From: Endozoicomonas sp. 8E
GTDB taxonomy: Bacteria; Pseudomonadota; Gammaproteobacteria; Pseudomonadales; Endozoicomonadaceae
Length of the DNA stretch: 64,000 nucleotides
Direction: 5' to 3'
Assembly (NCBI RefSeq): GCF_032883915.1
Contig: NZ_CP120717.1
Span: 3,045,697-3,109,696 of the forward strand
Shown here: in pieces, positions 52,701-61,855 of the stretch
Layout: every line of letters begins with the position of its first letter
Position numbering within the stretch: the stretch's first letter is position 1
Notes under the pieces: generated by a model
What the model saw: the letters and a program-made list of their open reading frames with translations, nothing else
Database searches by the model: none
What the model was told of the DNA's origin: nothing
Position numbers and translations under genes: made by a program

Positions 52701-53058
52701 CGACAGCCCTGCCTGGAAGGCCTTTCAGTAAACCAAGGTAACCGGTCTGCTTTTCCGCTTCTTCAGGTTCAAAATCCTTAGTAGGAGGGAGCGTCGAGTT
52801 TTTCTTACCGATGTAACTTTTGTACCATCGCCGGAAGAACCAGGGACGTCTTTCAGCTTTTCGCTCATTAATCTGGGGGGATTCAGGTGCCTGTTGATCA
52901 GATGATTCGTGGCTCAATTGACTCCTGGTGCTTGTCTCACTGATCTGTCTGCCCAGATGGTCCTGTCCAGTGAGTGGAGAAGGGGGCGGATTACGATGGC
53001 CAGTAGATCCGGAGGAAGGGGGCGAGTTGTTGCTGCCAGGTGTAAGAGGTGATGACAT
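49720..53058 (-). CDS. Large protein with Ser/Pro-rich start, beta-rich domain, helical repeats and FFAT-like motif
   Basis: 1112 residues. Residues 1-75 are disordered and rich in Ser, Pro and Gln (PGSNNSPPSSGSTGHRNPPP). Residues about 130-500 are beta-rich with hydrophobic stretches (YIGWLLAPLF, TGWLVKKAL) and could form a lipid-binding fold. Residues about 540-980 are helical repeats (LIKHGRFKEAAELLIESGD is TPR-like). Near the C-terminus, residues 1020-1032 read EEDDDEFFDALD: an acidic stretch followed by EFFDALD (49963-49983), matching the eukaryotic FFAT consensus EFFDAxE. No signal peptide; likely a secreted or host-acting protein, but this is inference. I know no named family. Confidence 0.6.
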   Translation of the reverse strand: MSSPLTPGSNNSPPSSGSTGHRNPPPSPLTGQDHLGRQISETSTRSQLSHESSDQQAPESPQINERKAERRPWFFRRWYKSYIGKKNSTLPPTKDFEPEEAEKQTGYLGLLKGLPGRAVGALANLPGAGYEKVASKLDNFVNHQAGIEISREDERRQWRSLLYDLLCSYTAVVVDGEQTPFNFNEILIKNGDDLPVRITALNFDSKRVVQASESYLINGQATKNHFELGDLSCTVEIPVKDNPPLTLQIRLENTTISVGTDISISQILKNSFISSSEDQTAVQLSAERVEVRYENLDSYEELTTIPDPSKESDCVVGYEKGKLIMKGVRFCKPLDLLKASAKQTSILVFDTLKFVNESARPALLEFKKVNIQHFDDTHNGTFTSSLIIHPKTIRNIPYIGWLLAPLFSKPVHLDIFAFMQHGEVRMKDLKHGIRVSGGSLTGWLVKKALTAKETRLVPYEGGTGLQIGWPFEFIACKIDLPGLLPGTPATRIEDHDQVTYERLNQMHAQGASVRGQSQPGNTSHEVSPTLHHQHIEALKKEEGVLIVPDAFSKLLSDIISEDQALAQPVRMVPRLMEKRCIEAAKGDEAACRTLLRFVRDQERFQHESDCMMALQAIPEAFYAREAAEADDEQWLWLESVAHRLIVVERQKAFELYKQLLKRKDIENASKLVTDTEWMIHLAKNLPKNTPEEKAIAFRLAEFACKSNPEKAEEVIKLLVDWNKNNLYKTKQLNTFIQDLISHHPYFTDPHHLISLLNLLDQSHPDIVARSLAHFPIQTLLQNLWANDNIQAHSTLNYLKILLIKHGRFKEAAELLIESGDRRQAARMLDLGIRQGNPSALKVKLELAARDELPEGVTLEKEVRRLRQLIETPATPEVMRETAISILADLVTEEPHPELAGIFTEDLLMTEEKKASFVKAVNKLFNLQNGEALTLNDRMRILNQVEEHLKTARTDESAYLSKPLVLKKIQDANQQVDRVMELLIKVRGPVEPNLLAMLTSQGQIAETTIENNTASETISGMEEDDDEFFDALDTPYNPTIDDLPVAIDGEDKEIKIPPTDETRHLEEENFLLSNSFSSYASLLSQPVFSRSSKGFLDPELRRQWASILKIMSI
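49963..49983 (-). other. FFAT-like motif EFFDALD
   Basis: Encodes residues 1026-1032 of the large protein. FFAT motifs, which bind VAP proteins of the eukaryotic ER, have EFFDAxE with acidic residues before. Here five acidic residues precede and Asp stands for the last Glu, which is a tolerated change. Confidence 0.7.
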
Positions 53059-53461
53059 GTCGCCGCAGTCCGTTATGAGCTTTCGGGTTCGTCAGCATTT
53101 CAGTATTTATTAATTTAGCTTAGCTGATAGCAATAGAGCTTGGCAGTCTGGTTGAGGCGGAAGGAGAAATTGTGTTTTTGCGCGGCTGAAAAGTGTCAAA
53201 TGAGTGGCAGATCGTTAAAGAGAATGGCTGGCATTCTGCAGCGTGACGAAAATTGACTTAAAAAAAAATTCTTATGCTTCAAAATTCTTGATTGCGGATG
53301 GACAGCAATCTTTATGAAGTCAATACTTAGCTCGCTCACTAATGTGTCCTAACGGGGGTCTCCCTCGTTGTTAGAGCATTGAATCATGTGCCGCCCCCTA
53401 AGGGGCGGCACAGTTCGTTGTGAGGAAAGGAATTTCCAAGTCTGGGTGGATCTGATTGAGC
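53059..53461. other. 403-bp gap with one hairpin
   Basis: No gene. A 10-bp GC hairpin lies at 53388-53411 (GTGCCGCCCC, loop CTAA, GGGGCGGCAC), downstream of lon. It has no T-run but may still stop transcription or protect the mRNA end. The promoter of the large gene also lies here. Confidence 0.55.
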
Positions 53462-56020
53462 TCAGCGTTTACTCACAGGCTTTTTGCGTGTGGTTTTCTT
53501 TGTGCTTTTCTTTACAGTCGATGTCTTTGCAGGCGATGTTTTTGCAGGAAATACTGCTTCGCGCACATCTTCGAAGGTCTTAGCAAAGTGAATGCTCATA
53601 CCTTTTCGAATATAATCCGGCAGTTCATCGTAATCTCTTCGGCATTCTTCCGGAATGATCAGGGTATGAATACCTTGTCGTTTGGCAGCTATGACTTTTT
53701 CCCTGACCCCGCCAACAGCCAGAACTTTGCCGGTTAGAGTCAGCTCACCAGTCATGGCTACAGAGGCAGGCTTTTTGCCCGTGGCAAGAGATAACAGTGC
53801 GGTTGCCATGGTAATCCCGGCGGAAGGACCATCTTTGGGGGTTGCGCCTTCAGGCACATGAAGATGGATAAAGGCTTTTTCAAAATAGGCCTCCGGAATG
53901 CCTAATTTTTCAGCCTGGCTTGAAACAAAGCTATAGGCTATTTCGGCAGACTCCTTCATGACATCCCCCAACTTGCCGGTCAGTTTGAAGCCAGCTCGCT
54001 GATGATGAATAAGGCTGGCTTCTACTGGCAGGGTTGCGCCCCCCATGGCAGTCCAGGCCAGACCTGTCACCACACCAATGCCTTCAATGCGCTTCTCTTT
54101 TCTGAAGTAAGGTGCACCCAGATATTCAGATAGATTCCTGGTAGTCACACTGAGACTCTTACCGGTGCCTTCAAGCAGTTGAACAACGACTTTGCGAATA
54201 ATTTTATGAAGCAGCTTTTCAAGGTGTCTTACGCCAGCTTCCCTGGCATAGCCCTCAATGACTGCCTTCAAAGTGAGATCGGAGAGCTTGATCTGGCTCT
54301 TTTTTAAACCCGACTGTTTCAACAGTTTTGGCCACAGGTGATTTTTGGCGATAGCCATTTTTTCTTCTGTGATATAGCCTGAAAGCCTTATGACATCCAT
54401 TCGATCCAGAAGAGGAGCGGGAATCGTATCCAATTGATTAGCGGTGCTGATAAACAGCACTTTTGAAAGATCGATTCTCATGTCCAGATAGTGATCGAGA
54501 AACTCACTGTTTTGTTCGGGGTCGAGCACTTCCAGCAATGCGGATGCAGGGTCTCCACGATAAGAGGCACCGATTTTGTCAATTTCATCCAGCATGATAA
54601 CGGGATTGGCAACATCGACTTCCTTAAGGGCCTGAACCAGTTTGCCCGGCAGTGCACCGATATAGGTTCGGCGATGACCTTTAATTTCTGCTTCATCCCT
54701 CATGCCACCCAGACTGAGACGATAAAACTTTCTGCCTAAAGCACGGGCGACAGATCGTCCTACAGACGTCTTACCGACGCCGGGAGGGCCTGCCAGTAAC
54801 ATAATACTGCCTGATACTTCCTGTTTGTAAGCACCAACAGCCAGAAACTCGATGATTCGGTCCTTGACGTCTTCAAGCCCGTCATGATCGGCATTTAAAA
54901 TTTTTCTGGCATGGGCAAGATCAAATATGTCTTCGGAGTATTTGCCCCAGGGTACCGAGGTGGCCCAGTCAAGATAGTTACGGCAGATGGCATATTCAGG
55001 GGAGCCCACTTCGAGAATCGAGAGCTTTTTCATCTCGTCGTTGATCTTTTTCAGGGGCGTTTCCGGAATAGCCAGCTCGGCAATCCGTTTTTCAAACGCC
55101 TCAATTTCAGCCGTTCTGTCGTCTTTCGAAATGCCAAGTTCTTTTTGAATGACTTTCAGCTGTTCTTTCAGAAAAAATTCACGTTGATGCTTACTGATCT
55201 TGCGGTTCACTTCAGCGTTAATCTCACCCTGAAGGCGGGCCACCTCCTGTTCCTTGCGGATGAGAATCAATACTTTCTCCATTCGACGCTGAACAGAAAA
55301 TGTTTCAAGGACTTCCTGCAACTCCTTACCTGGCGCGGTGGTGATGGCAGCTGCAAAGTCCGCCAGTGGGGACGGATCTTTTGGACTGAATCGATTGAGG
55401 TAATTTTTCAGTTCTTCGCTGTAGAGCGGGTTCAGCGGGATTAATTCTTTGATGGCCTGAATCAGTGCCAGAGCATAGGCTTTGATTTCATCGGTGTCAT
55501 CTTCAATATTGTCAGGGTACTCTACTTGAGCCAGGTAGGGTGGGCGTTTTCGAAGCCATTGCTTGATACGAAAGCGCTGCATGCCCAGAGCGATGAATTG
55601 GATCTGGTCGCCTTCCGGAAGGATATTATGAATTCTTACGGTACAGCCGACCTGCGGGAAGTCTCCCGGACTGACTTCGTGGCCAGCTTCTGTCATGCCG
55701 GCAACATAACTGAGCCCTACTACTTTATGCGGGCTCTGGGCCACTCGCTGAAGTGTTTCTTCCCACTCCTGGCTACTGAATACCAGAGGTTGGACCTGTG
55801 CCGGGAAAAACGGCCGGCTTGAGACAGGGATGAGGTAAAGCTTGTCAGGTAGAGCGTGTTCCGGGAGCACCAGTCCGGTACCCATATCCTCTACCTGCTC
55901 ATCAGCTGAAATAACTTCGGGTTCCTGGTTGTCCTGATCTGTCATAGTCTTTTCGGATTGCTTCTCGGAATGAATAGTAAGCGGATAATGACTATCTGGA
56001 GTCATCTCCAGTGATTTCAA
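53462..56020 (-). CDS. lon: ATP-dependent Lon protease
   Basis: 852 residues as read from TTG 56020; ATG 55945 ([11 protein letters not shown]) is an alternative start. The Lon N-domain ([20 protein letters not shown]), the AAA+ module with Walker [12 protein letters not shown] and Walker [13 protein letters not shown], and the protease domain with the catalytic Ser ([10 protein letters not shown]) and Lys (REKVIAAKR) are complete. The C-terminus carries a Lys/Thr-rich tail ([19 protein letters not shown]), unlike E. coli Lon (784 residues). It degrades misfolded and regulatory proteins in the cytoplasm. Likely functional. Confidence 0.96.
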   Translation of the reverse strand: MKSLEMTPDSHYPLTIHSEKQSEKTMTDQDNQEPEVISADEQVEDMGTGLVLPEHALPDKLYLIPVSSRPFFPAQVQPLVFSSQEWEETLQRVAQSPHKVVGLSYVAGMTEAGHEVSPGDFPQVGCTVRIHNILPEGDQIQFIALGMQRFRIKQWLRKRPPYLAQVEYPDNIEDDTDEIKAYALALIQAIKELIPLNPLYSEELKNYLNRFSPKDPSPLADFAAAITTAPGKELQEVLETFSVQRRMEKVLILIRKEQEVARLQGEINAEVNRKISKHQREFFLKEQLKVIQKELGISKDDRTAEIEAFEKRIAELAIPETPLKKINDEMKKLSILEVGSPEYAICRNYLDWATSVPWGKYSEDIFDLAHARKILNADHDGLEDVKDRIIEFLAVGAYKQEVSGSIMLLAGPPGVGKTSVGRSVARALGRKFYRLSLGGMRDEAEIKGHRRTYIGALPGKLVQALKEVDVANPVIMLDEIDKIGASYRGDPASALLEVLDPEQNSEFLDHYLDMRIDLSKVLFISTANQLDTIPAPLLDRMDVIRLSGYITEEKMAIAKNHLWPKLLKQSGLKKSQIKLSDLTLKAVIEGYAREAGVRHLEKLLHKIIRKVVVQLLEGTGKSLSVTTRNLSEYLGAPYFRKEKRIEGIGVVTGLAWTAMGGATLPVEASLIHHQRAGFKLTGKLGDVMKESAEIAYSFVSSQAEKLGIPEAYFEKAFIHLHVPEGATPKDGPSAGITMATALLSLATGKKPASVAMTGELTLTGKVLAVGGVREKVIAAKRQGIHTLIIPEECRRDYDELPDYIRKGMSIHFAKTFEDVREAVFPAKTSPAKTSTVKKSTKKTTRKKPVSKR

Positions 56021-56094
56021 TAGGCGATGTAATTAAGTATGGTTGAGTAAAATCTGCATGCCACTCAACTGACGAGATCAAGGGAGTTAATGAT

Positions 56095-56682
56095 ATGAAA
56101 AGTTTTCAGGAAGTTTTGGGTTTCTGGTTTGAAGGTGAACCCCTTGGCAATCTGCAAATGTCCCGCTGGTGGAAGAAAAGTGAGGCTCAGGATCAGCAGA
56201 TCCGCAATCAATTTGCCGACTTGCCGGAGGCAATAGAGTCAGGAGAGTGCGACGAATGGCTGGAATCCGCTGAAGGGCGGTTGGCAGCGATTATTGTGCT
56301 GGATCAGTTTCCCCGGAATATGTTCCGGGGCGATCCCAGATCCTTTCAGTACGATCATACTGCCCTGACGATTTCCAGAGCGGGTGTCGAGTTAGGGCAG
56401 CTGGATCAGCTGACAGAGCTGCAACAGGCTTTTTTTGTCATGCCTTTCATGCACAGTGAGTCGCTTGAAGATCAGGAGCGATGTGTGAGGCTGTTTGAGA
56501 GCATTCTTGGCGGTGCTGGAGATGGCTACCAACAATACCTTGCGGGTTCACTGGATTTTGCTGTCAAACATCGTGATATTGTCGCCAGGTTTGGACGCTT
56601 TCCCCATCGCAACAGCCTGCTGGGACGCGAGAGCACCGATGAAGAATTGAGCTTTCTTCAGCAGCCAGGATCATCTTTTTAA
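56095..56682 (+). CDS. DUF924 family protein
   Basis: 195 residues. VLGFWFEGEPL, SRWWKKSEAQDQQIRNQF, GRLAAIIVLDQFPRNMFRGD, AFFVMPFMHSESLEDQERC and FGRFPHRNSLLGRESTDEE are the family's characteristic blocks. DUF924 proteins are all-helical, TPR-like, and common in Proteobacteria; the function is unknown. A GGGAG site precedes the ATG. Lon is divergent, 74 bases away. Confidence 0.9.
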   Translation: MKSFQEVLGFWFEGEPLGNLQMSRWWKKSEAQDQQIRNQFADLPEAIESGECDEWLESAEGRLAAIIVLDQFPRNMFRGDPRSFQYDHTALTISRAGVELGQLDQLTELQQAFFVMPFMHSESLEDQERCVRLFESILGGAGDGYQQYLAGSLDFAVKHRDIVARFGRFPHRNSLLGRESTDEELSFLQQPGSSF

Positions 56683-56775
56683 GCTTTTTTGATCACGTCC
56701 GTTGCAAAAATGGGAATAAAGTATCAGCTGCTGTAATATGTCGCGACAAACAATAATAATACCCAAAGGATACTT

Positions 56776-57351
56776 ATGAAAAAGTTGTTTATTGTCGCAT
56801 TTGGGATGGCGCTCTGGCAGTCAGCTCAGGCTCTTTCCATGAAAGGTATGGAGATCCCTGATGTTGTGAAGTCAGACGACACTGTTTTACAACTCCAGGG
56901 TGCAGCAGTTCGAACATGGTATTTGGTGGTAGACGGTTACATTGGTGCACTCTATCTCGAAAATCCCACCACTGACGTTTCCCGCATACTCTCTGAAGAA
57001 AGTTATCAAAGAATGAGCTTCACCATTCTGTTATCGAAAATGAGTGCGAGACGTATGGCCAATGCCTTCTATGAGGCGATTCAGATTAATACATCTGAGG
57101 AAGAGCAGAAGGAGCTGGAAAAAGGTATTGCTCAGTTTATGGACATGATTGATGGTACCCTGAAAAAAGGAGAATCCGGGACCTTTGAATACATACCTGG
57201 CAAGGGAGCGAGAGTCATTATTGCCGGAGAGGAGAAGGGGACCATACCCGGCAAGAAACTATTCAACGCAATACTTAAGGTTTGGATTGGTGAAACTCCG
57301 CCCAACCAGAAATTTAAGGAAGACATTCTGGGTTTGAATGCCAAGGGGTAG
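56776..57351 (+). CDS. Secreted chalcone isomerase-like protein
   Basis: 191 residues with a signal peptide (MKKLFIVAFGMALWQSAQA). The mature part shows GAAVRTWYLVVDGYIGALYL and GTFEYIPGKGARVIIAGEEK then LFNAILKVWIGETPPNQKFK, typical of the chalcone-isomerase-like fold in bacteria. In bacteria the group is periplasmic and of unknown function; the plant flavonoid reaction is not implied. Complete. AAAGGA lies before the ATG. Confidence 0.85.
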   Translation: MKKLFIVAFGMALWQSAQALSMKGMEIPDVVKSDDTVLQLQGAAVRTWYLVVDGYIGALYLENPTTDVSRILSEESYQRMSFTILLSKMSARRMANAFYEAIQINTSEEEQKELEKGIAQFMDMIDGTLKKGESGTFEYIPGKGARVIIAGEEKGTIPGKKLFNAILKVWIGETPPNQKFKEDILGLNAKG

Positions 57352-57532
57352 TGCTTTTCACAATGGGGTGCTTTCGGTTTTGTCTTCGAGGCTGTTTACA
57401 AGGCGACTTTCCTCCGCTGCCAATGTCGAGGCAAACCGGCCAGGTATTTATGACTTGAATTCAGGCAATGTTTTTCTCTTCTCAGCCGATGCATGGATAG
57501 AGGTGTCGTCGATCAGCCAAGAGGAGAAACTG

Positions 57533-57811
57533 ATGAGTAAGTCTATAGAAAAAGCCGTTCTCACCATGACTGAATCGGCCCAGGGGGAATATGTTATCCG
57601 GGTAACCCAGGGTGGCACGATTCTCTTTGGGGATGTCATCCTTCGCCTGCCAGCAGGTTTGGGAGAGTCGCTAAAAAGTGATCTGGCCTCAGTCATGGCA
57701 AATGCTGTCCTGAGGCACATCAGTAGTGCTGACAAAGAAGCTATTCGCGAGGTTGAAGGTCTTTTCCTCCAGTGGGGATGCTTTGATATTGCGGATGATA
57801 GCTGCATCTAG
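57533..57811 (+). CDS. Small conserved-looking cytoplasmic protein
   Basis: 92 residues from ATG 57533 (MSKSIEKAVLTMTESAQGEY), with GAGGAG six bases upstream. The frame is open to 57338 but the upstream part looks non-coding. No family recognised. Its stop codon TAG is inside the CTAG end of repeat D, so the coding end may have been changed when the repeat arrived. Confidence 0.6.
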   Translation: MSKSIEKAVLTMTESAQGEYVIRVTQGGTILFGDVILRLPAGLGESLKSDLASVMANAVLRHISSADKEAIREVEGLFLQWGCFDIADDSCI

Positions 57812-58021
57812 CAGCCTGTCGGACTTAAGACTGTCCTACACGGCAACTGCTCCTGCGTTGCTCTAGCTCCTGCATCCATGCAGTCGTGCGGTTGCAATAA
57901 ATTGGTCTAAAAATCCCTGTTTCTTCGTCAAATAGCTCGCTATTCTCCTCAGAAACAGAGATTTTTATCCTCAATTTCTTGCAATCCTCGCTACGGACGC
58001 TTAAGTCCGACAGGCTGCTAG
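57808..58021. repeat. Palindromic repeat copy D (214 bp)
   Basis: Perfect 22-bp inverted repeats (CTAGCAGCCTGTCGG...) with CTAG at both ends; it is nearly identical in length and sequence to copy B. The inner region folds back on itself. It lies between the small protein and the thiolase gene. Confidence 0.93.
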
Positions 58022-58292
58022 CTGAATTAATATTCCCGTATTAAATATCTTGCCTTCTCAGGTTAGAGGTGCCTGTCACAGAAGTGCAATCACGAGTCAA
58101 ATGTTCAGGATGGTATTTTTTGTCCTCTCTTGCAGTAGAATGTTTGAGAGTCGGTCAGTTCTGTCGGATACTGGCTGTATTGTATCGCTATTCTGCAGTG
58201 ATCGTTTCAGTGCGACGAAGTGCAGATGAATTGTACAATGGAGCTTTTTGCCGAATCGGCATTATGAGCATCAACAAAAACTAGAGATTACC
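58022..58292. other. Leader region of the thiolase cluster
   Basis: No gene; probably carries the promoter of the fatty-acid/branched-chain degradation genes. Confidence 0.35.
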
Positions 58293-59468
58293 ATGTCTGA
58301 TCAAGTTAGTATTGTCATCGTTTCAGCTTCACGTTCTCCCATGGGAGGCTTCCAGGGGAGTCTTTCAGAAGTCTCAGCGCCTGAACTGGGCGCTGTTGCT
58401 ATCCGTTCTGCCCTTGAGAAAAGTGGCCTTGCTCCCTCCGATATCTCTGAAGTTCTGATGGGCTGTGTGTTGCCTGCAGGCTGTCGGCAGTCTCCTGCCA
58501 GACAGGCTGCCAGGGGAGCGGGTCTACCGGACTCTACTTGCACGACAACCGTCAATAAAGTGTGTGGCTCAGGGATGAAAACCGTCATGATGGGGGCAGC
58601 TCAGCTAAAATTGGGCGAGGCTGATGCAGTGGTTGCGGGCGGTATGGAGAGTATGACCAATGCGCCCTACTTTCTGGAAAAAGCTCGCTCAGGTATGAGA
58701 TTAGGGCATGGTGAGATTAAAGATCACATGTTCACTGACGGGCTGGAAGATGCCTATGAAGGCCAGGCCATGGGCGTTTTCGCCGAGCAAACCGCCAAAC
58801 GTTTTGAAGTATCCAGAGAATCGATGGATGACTATGCTCTGGAATCTTTGAGAAGAGCCCTGGCTGCCATTGAGGAAGGGGCATTCGAAGATGAAATTGC
58901 TCCGGTGGAAACACGTCGTAATGGTGAAATTTCGGTGGATGAACAGCCCGGCAAGGCCCGTCCTGAAAAGATCCGGAAGCTGAGACCTGCGTTCGAGAAG
59001 GAAGGGTCTGTCACAGCAGCAAACTCCAGCTCTATTTCCGATGGTGCAGCAGCTCTTGTTTTGATGCGTGAGGAAGATGCTTTGGCCAAGGGTTTGACTC
59101 CTATTGCACGCATCAAAGGTTATCAGAGCCATGCCCAGTTACCGGCAGAGTTTACTATTGCTCCCATTGCTGCCATCAGTAAATTGCTGGAAAAGGTGGA
59201 TTGGCAGGTAGAAGATGTAGACTTGTTTGAAATCAATGAAGCTTTTGCGGTTGTGACCATGGCGTGCATGCAAGAGCTGGGTCTGGATCACAGCAAGGTC
59301 AACGTCTTTGGCGGCGCCTGTGCACTGGGCCACCCACTGGGAGCCAGTGGCGCCCGGATTATTGTGACGCTGCTTAATGCCCTGAAAAAGAAGGGTGGCA
59401 GCAAAGGTGTTGCATCCCTCTGTATTGGTGGTGGTGAAGCCACTGCTATCGCACTTGAGCTTATTTAA
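58293..59468 (+). CDS. Acetyl-CoA C-acetyltransferase (thiolase II family)
   Basis: 391 residues from ATG 58293 (MSDQVSIVIVSASRSPMGGF). The nucleophile Cys is in TVNKVCGSGMKTVM (about residue 90); the other active-site blocks are NEAFAVV and GGACALGHPLGASGARI (His) and the final Cys in SLCIGGGEATA. It condenses or splits acetoacetyl-CoA and related 3-ketoacyl-CoA. It heads a cluster with an acyl-CoA dehydrogenase and an enoyl-CoA hydratase, so it probably acts in fatty acid or branched-chain amino acid breakdown. Confidence 0.94.
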   Translation: MSDQVSIVIVSASRSPMGGFQGSLSEVSAPELGAVAIRSALEKSGLAPSDISEVLMGCVLPAGCRQSPARQAARGAGLPDSTCTTTVNKVCGSGMKTVMMGAAQLKLGEADAVVAGGMESMTNAPYFLEKARSGMRLGHGEIKDHMFTDGLEDAYEGQAMGVFAEQTAKRFEVSRESMDDYALESLRRALAAIEEGAFEDEIAPVETRRNGEISVDEQPGKARPEKIRKLRPAFEKEGSVTAANSSSISDGAAALVLMREEDALAKGLTPIARIKGYQSHAQLPAEFTIAPIAAISKLLEKVDWQVEDVDLFEINEAFAVVTMACMQELGLDHSKVNVFGGACALGHPLGASGARIIVTLLNALKKKGGSKGVASLCIGGGEATAIALELI

Positions 59469-59593
59469 TGAGTCTTGAGCTCAGGATTTTTGACGACTTG
59501 GTCGTTTATTAATCGCCACAAGCAAAAGGAGTCTGTAATGATTTTCTGAAGTCCGGCAGGCTCCGGAGGTTTACAAACAATAAGAGGCCGTTA

Positions 59594-60751
59594 ATGAACT
59601 TTACCCTGACAGAAGATCAAATCGCTTTTCGTGATCTTGCCACCCAGTTTTCCCGGCAAGAGCTGTTGCCCCATGCGGCTGACTGGGATAGAGAGAGTAC
59701 TTTTCCGATTGAAACCCTGAGAAGAGCTGGCGAACTGGGATTTTTATCCCTGTATGCACCTGAATCAATGGGGGGGATGGGCTTATCACGGCTGGACTCG
59801 AGCTTGGTTTTCGAACAGCTTGCCATGGGATGTACCTCAACTACAGCTTATATGACCATCCATAACATGGTGGTCTGGATGGTAGGACTGGCTGCCAGCG
59901 ATGAAGTACTGTCCGAGTGGAGTGAGGCTCTGGTGACAGGTGAAAAACTGGCTTCTTATTGCCTGACAGAACCGGGTTCCGGGAGTGATGCTGCTTCTCT
60001 GAAAACCCGTGCCGTCAAGGAAGGAGATGAGTATGTCCTTTCCGGTTCGAAAATGTTTATTTCAGGTGCAGGCAGCACCGATCTCCTGTTGGTCATGGCC
60101 CGTACGGGACAAGAGGGACCAAAGGGTATCTCTGCTTTTGTGGTTCCCGCCGACAGTGATGGTATTACCTATGGTCGTAACGAAAAGAAAATGGGTTGGA
60201 AAAGTCAGCCAACCCGGCTGGTAAGTTTTGACAATGTCAGGATTCCCGGCAGCTCTCTTCTGGGTACGGAGGGAGAAGGCTTCACTCTTGCTATGAAAGG
60301 TCTGGATGGTGGTCGAATTAACATAGCCACCTGCTCTGTCGGTACTGCTCAGCAGGCGCTGAATACTGCCAGAGAATACCTCAGGGAGCGTAAGCAATTT
60401 GGAAAAGCTCTGGCCGAGTTCCAGGCTTTGCAGTTCCGGCTGGCTGATATGGCCACAGAGTTGACGGCAGCCAGGCAGATGGTCAGGCTGGCAGCCTTCA
60501 AGCTGGATCAAAAAGACCCTGAAGCCACTGCTTATTGTGCCATGGCTAAACGTTTTGCCACGGATGTTGGTTTTAAAATCTGTGATGAGGCGCTGCAACT
60601 GCATGGGGGTTATGGTTACATCAATGAGTATCCTCTTGAGCGGCATGTCAGAGACACCCGGGTGCACCAGATTCTGGAAGGGACCAATGAGATTATGAGA
60701 CTGATCATTGCCCGAAGAATTCTGGCTGATGAATACGCAGGACTGGAATGA
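59594..60751 (+). CDS. Acyl-CoA dehydrogenase, isobutyryl/short-branched type
   Basis: 385 residues, with GAGGCCG before the ATG. Flavin-binding blocks are CLTEPGSGSDAASLKTRAVK and MFISGAGSTDLLLVMART; the C-terminal blocks GGYGYINEYPLERHVRDTRV and QILEGTNEIMRLIIARRIL include the catalytic Glu of EGTNE. The combination with the hydratase downstream resembles the valine degradation cluster (isobutyryl-CoA dehydrogenase), but the substrate cannot be fixed by sequence alone. Electrons go to electron-transfer flavoprotein. The stop is 3 bases from the next start. Confidence 0.93.
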   Translation: MNFTLTEDQIAFRDLATQFSRQELLPHAADWDRESTFPIETLRRAGELGFLSLYAPESMGGMGLSRLDSSLVFEQLAMGCTSTTAYMTIHNMVVWMVGLAASDEVLSEWSEALVTGEKLASYCLTEPGSGSDAASLKTRAVKEGDEYVLSGSKMFISGAGSTDLLLVMARTGQEGPKGISAFVVPADSDGITYGRNEKKMGWKSQPTRLVSFDNVRIPGSSLLGTEGEGFTLAMKGLDGGRINIATCSVGTAQQALNTAREYLRERKQFGKALAEFQALQFRLADMATELTAARQMVRLAAFKLDQKDPEATAYCAMAKRFATDVGFKICDEALQLHGGYGYINEYPLERHVRDTRVHQILEGTNEIMRLIIARRILADEYAGLE

Positions 60752-60754
60752 ACT

Positions 60755-61528
60755 ATGTCTGATCTTTTAAAGCTTTCTCTGGAAGGCCATATCGCCACCA
60801 TCCAACTGAATAACCCGCCGGCCAACACTTGGACACTGGAAAGTCTGAATCTCCTTCAAGAGATGGTTGATGAATTGAATGAAAATCCGGGGGTGATCGC
60901 CCTGATTATTTTCTCTGAAGAAGATAGATTTTTTAGTGCCGGAGCAGATCTTAAGCTGTTTGCCGATGTTTCGCCTGAGCAGGCCCGGCCCATGGCAGAA
61001 GCATTTGGCAGGGCTTTTGAAACACTGACAGAGTTTAAGGGTATCTCTATTGCAGCAATCAATGGGTTTGCCCTGGGTGGTGGGCTTGAAGTGGCGCTGG
61101 CCTGTGATCTGAGGGTGGCTGAAAGACAGGCCTTGTTGGGTCTGCCAGAAGCATCAGTGGGTCTGCTGCCCTGTGCAGGTGGTACTCAGAATTTAATGTG
61201 GTTGGTGGGCGAAGCCTGGACCAAGCGGATGATATTGCTGGGTGAGAAAGTGGATGCTGAGAAAGCCTGTCAGATTGGTCTGGTGGAAGAAGTCGTAGAG
61301 CAGGGGCAGGCTTGTTCAATGGCCCGGGAGCTTGCTGAAAAAGTGAGTCAGCAAAGCCCTGATTCTGTTATGGCCAGTAAAAAGCTGATTCAAATGAATC
61401 GGCTTTCGTCAAGGAATAGGTACGCTGTCGAGCGAGATCTGTTCCTGAAGTTGTTTAAAGGTCAGAATCAAAATGAAGGTGTTAAGGCTTTTCTGGAAAA
61501 GCGCTCACCTGAATGGCGCTACGAGTAG
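60755..61528 (+). CDS. Enoyl-CoA hydratase/isomerase family protein
   Basis: 257 residues. The crotonase fold shows IATIQLNNPPANTWTL, FFSAGADLKLFADV, AAINGFALGGGLEVALACDL and GLPEASVGLLPCAGGTQNLM. The two catalytic glutamates seen in E. coli FadB-type enzymes are both at the expected places (GGGLEVALA, LPEASVGL). It hydrates enoyl-CoA in beta-oxidation or branched-chain catabolism. It follows the dehydrogenase closely. A terminator lies 11 bases after its stop. Confidence 0.92.
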   Translation: MSDLLKLSLEGHIATIQLNNPPANTWTLESLNLLQEMVDELNENPGVIALIIFSEEDRFFSAGADLKLFADVSPEQARPMAEAFGRAFETLTEFKGISIAAINGFALGGGLEVALACDLRVAERQALLGLPEASVGLLPCAGGTQNLMWLVGEAWTKRMILLGEKVDAEKACQIGLVEEVVEQGQACSMARELAEKVSQQSPDSVMASKKLIQMNRLSSRNRYAVERDLFLKLFKGQNQNEGVKAFLEKRSPEWRYE

Positions 61529-61538
61529 GTAAAAGTTA

Positions 61539-61563
61539 AACCCGGCTTAGCCGGGTTGTTATT
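61539..61563 (+). terminator. Rho-independent terminator, likely bidirectional
   Basis: Eight-bp stem AACCCGGC / GCCGGGTT, 3-base loop, followed by TT-rich sequence on the plus strand and A-rich before it. It separates the convergent hydratase and ppiC genes. Confidence 0.8.
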
Positions 61564-61569
61564 TGAGTA

Positions 61570-61851
61570 TCAGTCGTTGCGAAACAGTGTTTGTATCAGG
61601 TGGAAGCCGAATTGGGTTTTGACCGGACCATGGATCTTAAGAACTTCTTTTCGGAACACCACCTGGTCAAAGGCTTTTACCATCTGTCCCTGACGAAACT
61701 CGCCAAGGTCTCCTCCCTTCTTGCCAGAGGGGCACTGGGAGTGCTTTTTGGCCAGCTGGTCAAAGTCAGCTCCCTTGTCCAGCTGTCTTTTGAGCCTTTC
61801 TGCTTCTTCCCGCGTTCTAACCAGAATGTGTCTTGCACAGGCACTCGCCAT
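61570..61851 (-). CDS. ppiC: Peptidyl-prolyl cis-trans isomerase, parvulin family
   Basis: 93 residues from ATG 61851 ([20 protein letters not shown]), with AGGAG seven bases upstream; an upstream extension to 61905 overlaps proQ and is not needed. The parvulin core is complete: [43 protein letters not shown] and QFGFHLIQ. It is a cytoplasmic, single-domain PpiC that speeds proline isomerisation. The ribosome site overlaps the proQ stop, so both genes are translated from one mRNA. Confidence 0.93.
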   Translation of the reverse strand: MASACARHILVRTREEAERLKRQLDKGADFDQLAKKHSQCPSGKKGGDLGEFRQGQMVKAFDQVVFRKEVLKIHGPVKTQFGFHLIQTLFRND

Positions 61852-61855
61852 AAGA

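Noticed and set aside
54911..55444. 177-codon plus-strand frame
   Set aside because: Antisense to lon.
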